DNA of 64,000 nucleotides from Trogon surrucura (lineage: Eukaryota; Chordata; Aves; Trogoniformes; Trogonidae), in assembly GCA_020746105.1 (NCBI GenBank), contig CM036636.1, positions 6,076,001-6,140,000 of the forward strand. The letters run 5' to 3'. The translations under genes and the position numbers were made by a program. The notes below the pieces were generated by a model. It ran no database searches. It had not been told where the DNA came from and was given only the letters and a program-made list of their open reading frames with translations. This document shows, one piece after another, positions 60,801-64,000 of the stretch (positions within the stretch are counted from its first letter, which is position 1; each line of letters starts with the position of its first letter).

Positions 60801-63800
60801 TATATTATCAGCTGAAAAGCTGCATGTACACTGTGTGTTGCCAAATACACAAAGTAGGCTGAAAAAGAAAGGCTCTTCTTCCTCAGGTAGAGAATTTTGA
60901 AGCCATTTGTTTTAACTCTAGTAGTCAAAAAAGAAAATTAGAAACATATGGTTTGGGATTTTGTCAACAGAGCCTGGTAAGTAGATGGATTTTTTAAAAT
61001 CGGATGACACAGCTGTCTTGCCTTCGCAGATCTCTTTCTTGGGAGGGCTGGCATTCAACGAAGGAGTGAACTGGTTAATAAAAAATGTAATCCGGGAGCC
61101 TCGGCCCTGTGAAGGTATGGTTGTCGTGGTGGTGTCGTTGGTGTCGTGGTGGTGGTTAAGTTTTGAGTGGAACGCGAACTGTGGGGGGTTAGAGGGTATT
61201 TTCCCCTTTGCCTCCTGTTGGCTTTGGACGTTTGGGTGTAAGGAGGCTGGTAGAGCCATTTTCGGAGGACACGTCTCTGCACACTCACGTGCACATACTC
61301 TGGCAGAGCGGTCTGGCTTCGCACCTGGAACGTCCCAGCTGCTACGTACAGAGTAGACCCTGACCATACTCTTTCTTCTTCTCTTCCCAGAAGCCCATTC
61401 AACAGTGACCACAAAATATGGGATGCCGTCCAGCCACTCCCAATTCATGTGGTTTTTCTCTGTCTATTCCTTTCTGTTCCTTTATTTAAGGTAAAAATGC
61501 AATGTCAGGTTTTGGCTCTTAATATGTTTGTAACACCTGAAGCAGACGGCTCCCTTGCTGCGTGCCCCTTTGGTGGCATGCTGGAGTTAAAGCTGAGGAG
61601 CTGCACAATTTCCTGTGGCTAGCGCAGATGAAGCATGTCTGTCTCGATCTGAACCTCGGATGGTAGTTACCGTTGCTGAAAACCAAAGGGTATGGGTGGG
61701 CCTCCTGTGCCTGTCTGGGTACAGGTCTCCTGATTTGCTTTTTCTAAGCTGTGGTGATCCACCAGTGCGAGGGAAGAGCGGAGCGGGGGGAATAGGGAGG
61801 AGGAAAGAAGAGCTGCTTTCTCATGTGTCCGCTCGGTTTCATCAGTGGGGTTTTGTGCAGTCTTTTGGGTAATACCTGCTGCCCACTTGCATGACCTTTT
61901 AGTTCCTCTCCCATAGCAAGTACTGGTTTTACATGCTGTGCTGTGCTTTTCTGAAGTTCTCGCTGGGGCATGGCTCTGTCTTGTGGCTCCACGTGTGGAG
62001 GAAGACAAAACTCACAGTTCCTCCTCGCTTTGTGGACGACGGAGGGACTCTGATGTCTTGGCTCCCTGTTGCATATGCTCAGCATCTGCCTTTCACATCA
62101 GTTGCAGTAATTGTGAGCGTTCTGCCTTCCATCGCAGCAATCCCTGTTAACAGTTGGAGAGAGAGGGAAGTGTGGCTTTCTGGCTTCTCTGTAACTGCTG
62201 CCAGTGGGACAGATTGCTGCTGGGATCGTATCGAGCTGCCCGTGGCCCCACTGGAGTAGAGCTTCCCTGGGGTTTCAGAGATAGCGAGAACAGAGATAAG
62301 GACTGCTCGGCTCCCTGCCACTGTGCTAATGGCTCTCCATCTCTTTCAGAATGCACCAAACAAACAATGCGAGGTTTCTGGATTTACTATGGCGACATGT
62401 GCTGTCCATCTGCCTCGTCACAGTGGCTTTGCTAGTCTCATATAGTAGGTATGGAGCAATCGTTTGTCTTGTGCTCTCATACAGTCCTGTGGCCTCAAAC
62501 AGCCAGCAGACGTGTCTCTCCTTACCCTGCATTTCTGACCCAATTCTTGACGACCGCATTGTACGAGTCGGAGCTTTGCAGATGTTGCTGTGTTGCCATA
62601 AGACCCTTCAAACGCGCGGAGGTGCTACGAGCGCGGCGCTTCGCAGAAGCGTCGGTCAGACCCGAGATCAGCTGAGCTTGTGCCGATTTCCCCATCGGCT
62701 CCGTTGCCACGCTCCAGCCTCGCTGCCTCGCCCTCTTTCCAGCACTAATCGGGAAAGCCTTGCACCATGCCTCGGCACAGCGGCATCTGCAGCATGTGGA
62801 TCGCTACGGTTGATCAGTCGGGTTGTTTTGCTTGAGCATTAGTTAGTAAAAACATTTAGAGCTGTTTGACTTGCAAAAATTTAGTTGTGTTAAGAAAGAA
62901 AACTCTGATAATTTTTCTTCCTGTAGCAGATTTTAAAAAAAAGAAAAAGATGTGTATCTAGGTGTGCACACATATAAAATGAGCTCCAGTGATTGGAAAT
63001 TGGATGAATTTGTTGTAGAAAAAAGGCCACGTTTTCCACAGGAGAGTAATTACCTGTTGGCATAGTTGACTGTACACTAGAGCTGATTGCTTATTGCTGG
63101 TTATTTTTAAATTCTGAGAGGACAGTTTCATGAGAGATATATGGTCTAATTCAAATTTAAAAGAAATGAGGAAATCTAGTGGCCTGTGCTAGGCAGAGGG
63201 TCAGGTAAGATGATCTTAGCCCGTGTTCATGGATACTGTAACAGACCATTACGGTGCCTTTCTGAATGGCAGCAGTCACAGGGAGCATGCTGCGGCGGTG
63301 CAACCTCCGTGCTGCCACATCTGAGAGCGGCAAAATCGTAACAGAAAAGGCTGTATTGGTTCTTAAAAGCATTTAAACCCCAGCTTCGGTGGCTTGGAGG
63401 GGACTTGTCCTGTTACTGGCTTCAGAACAGTCAGGAACCAACAGCAATAGTTCCTCAGCTGATCCAAAGATACATGAAGAAGGGTGTAGAGGGTTATTGA
63501 GCTCAAACTAGAAGCGCTCTAAGCTGAAACTGCTGTGACAGGGAAGACAGTTTTCCCCATTTCCCCTCTTTTTTTTTTTTTTTTTCCCAGCTTTTTAATG
63601 AAAAAAAGATAGCCACTGTTAACATCTGGAGGGTAACTTTCTCAGAATGTCTGGGGTGCAGTGACACACCAGCCCTTGAGTCACGCCTCCTCTTGTTTTA
63701 AAGCCTGTCTGGTGACTCTTCTCTCCCACTGCAGGGTTTATTTGCTTTACCACACCTGGAGCCAAGTCTTATATGGAGGTGTAGCAGGAAGTGTAATGGC

Positions 63801-63863
63801 CGTGGTGTGGTTTGGCTTCACACAAGAGGTATTAACTCCTCTCTTCCCAAGGATAGCTGCATG
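51821..63863 (+). CDS. DOLPP1: Dolichyl pyrophosphate phosphatase 1 (3' end outside window)
   Basis: ER membrane enzyme of the PAP2 superfamily. It removes a phosphate from dolichyl pyrophosphate on the lumenal side so that dolichyl phosphate can be reused for N-glycosylation. Exons: 51821-51896, 59364-59464, 61030-61114, 61391-61490, 62350-62448 and 63735-63863. All are GT-AG and phase-compatible, giving 196 residues plus two bases of the next codon. Human is about 238 residues, so roughly 40 lie in exon(s) right of the window. N-terminus: [20 protein letters not shown]. Hydrophobic spans lie near 33-53, 106-120, 138-152 and 165-182. The phosphatase motifs are KX6RP (K77-P85, KNVIREPRP), PSSH (100-103) and SRX5H (S153-H160). 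The position four after H160 is Gln164. The start was chosen as the ATG that begins the family N-terminus and sits in the YY1/TISU-like element. Confidence 0.95.
51897..59363 (+). other. DOLPP1: DOLPP1 intron 1 (7.5 kb)
   Basis: The first 0.8 kb belongs to the CpG island, the rest is unremarkable A+T-richer DNA. It has a run of 15 T (58100-58114). I recognise no nested gene, RNA gene or mobile element. Confidence 0.6.
61115..61157 (+). repeat. Imperfect GTCGTGGTG-type tandem repeat at the start of DOLPP1 intron 3
   Basis: Repeating GTCG and GGTG units begin right at the donor of exon 3 (GTATGG). The transcript is G/U-rich, as in CELF-type intronic splicing elements; that role is inference. 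Confidence 0.65.
63569..63585 (+). repeat. poly(T) run of 17 in DOLPP1 intron 5
   Basis: T tract ending in CCCAG, followed by TTTTTAATG. It resembles an acceptor, but the sequence after it carries no DOLPP1 homology; the true acceptor is at 63734. Confidence 0.85.
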
Positions 63864-64000
63864 GTAAGTACGTAAAGATACTCCAGGCTCTAAAATTGTA
63901 GTTGTAGCTGTGCACGCCCTGCCTGTGCTGCTCAGACTTCTACAAACGGCTTAAATTACAGATACCAGAAATGAGAATTCCGGGGTTCTGTTCCAGTTTT
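63864..64000 (+). other. DOLPP1: Start of the last visible DOLPP1 intron
   Basis: Begins with the consensus donor GTAAGT after the split Trp codon. No acceptor with the expected PVSEFF-like continuation occurs before the window ends. Confidence 0.85.

Noticed and set aside
1-64000. CRISPR arrays, tRNA or rRNA genes, insertion sequences, prophage or endogenous virus
   Set aside because: No repeat-spacer arrays, cloverleaf boxes, transposase or viral motifs were seen on either strand. The window is ordinary vertebrate genic DNA.

Overview
The window is vertebrate nuclear DNA and looks avian. Protein-coding exons with GT-AG splice sites lie in short introns. CpG islands sit over the gene starts. 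There are no Alu/B1-type SINEs or other long mobile elements, and only one short fragment resembles a CR1 tail. Species cannot be fixed by eye. The gene order NUP188 - SH3GLB2 - MIGA2 - DOLPP1 is the same as on human 9q34.11; from general knowledge this block corresponds to an avian microchromosome (chromosome 17 in chicken).

Layout. 1-2.87 kb (+): the last five coding exons and 3' UTR of NUP188, a scaffold nucleoporin. 2.87-5.1 kb: intergenic DNA between two converging genes. 5.1-30.9 kb (-): complete SH3GLB2 (endophilin B2), 11 constitutive or main coding exons, with very small frame-preserving exons of 12, 24 and 15 nt plus a 63-nt exon. 30.6-32 kb: a CpG island serving SH3GLB2 leftwards and MIGA2 rightwards. 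31.4-49.5 kb (+): complete MIGA2 (mitoguardin 2), 15 coding exons, 599 residues. 49.5-51.5 kb: intergenic DNA with one exon-like segment. 51.5-64 kb (+): a CpG-island promoter with nine CCAAT boxes, then DOLPP1 (dolichyl pyrophosphate phosphatase), whose last exon(s) lie beyond the right edge.

Function. The four genes are housekeeping or membrane-biology genes and do not form an operon-like system: nuclear pore scaffold (NUP188), membrane-curving BAR/SH3 protein (SH3GLB2), mitochondria-ER/lipid-droplet tether (MIGA2) and ER dolichol recycling (DOLPP1). No bacterial, viral, CRISPR or RNA-gene content was recognised. The most notable signals are the microexon cluster of SH3GLB2, the CCAAT-box array plus YY1/TISU-like start of DOLPP1, tandem GTNNGT splice donors, and an orphan exon-like segment between MIGA2 and DOLPP1. 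All exon borders were read by eye from splice consensus, reading phase and remembered family sequence; no alignment was run.
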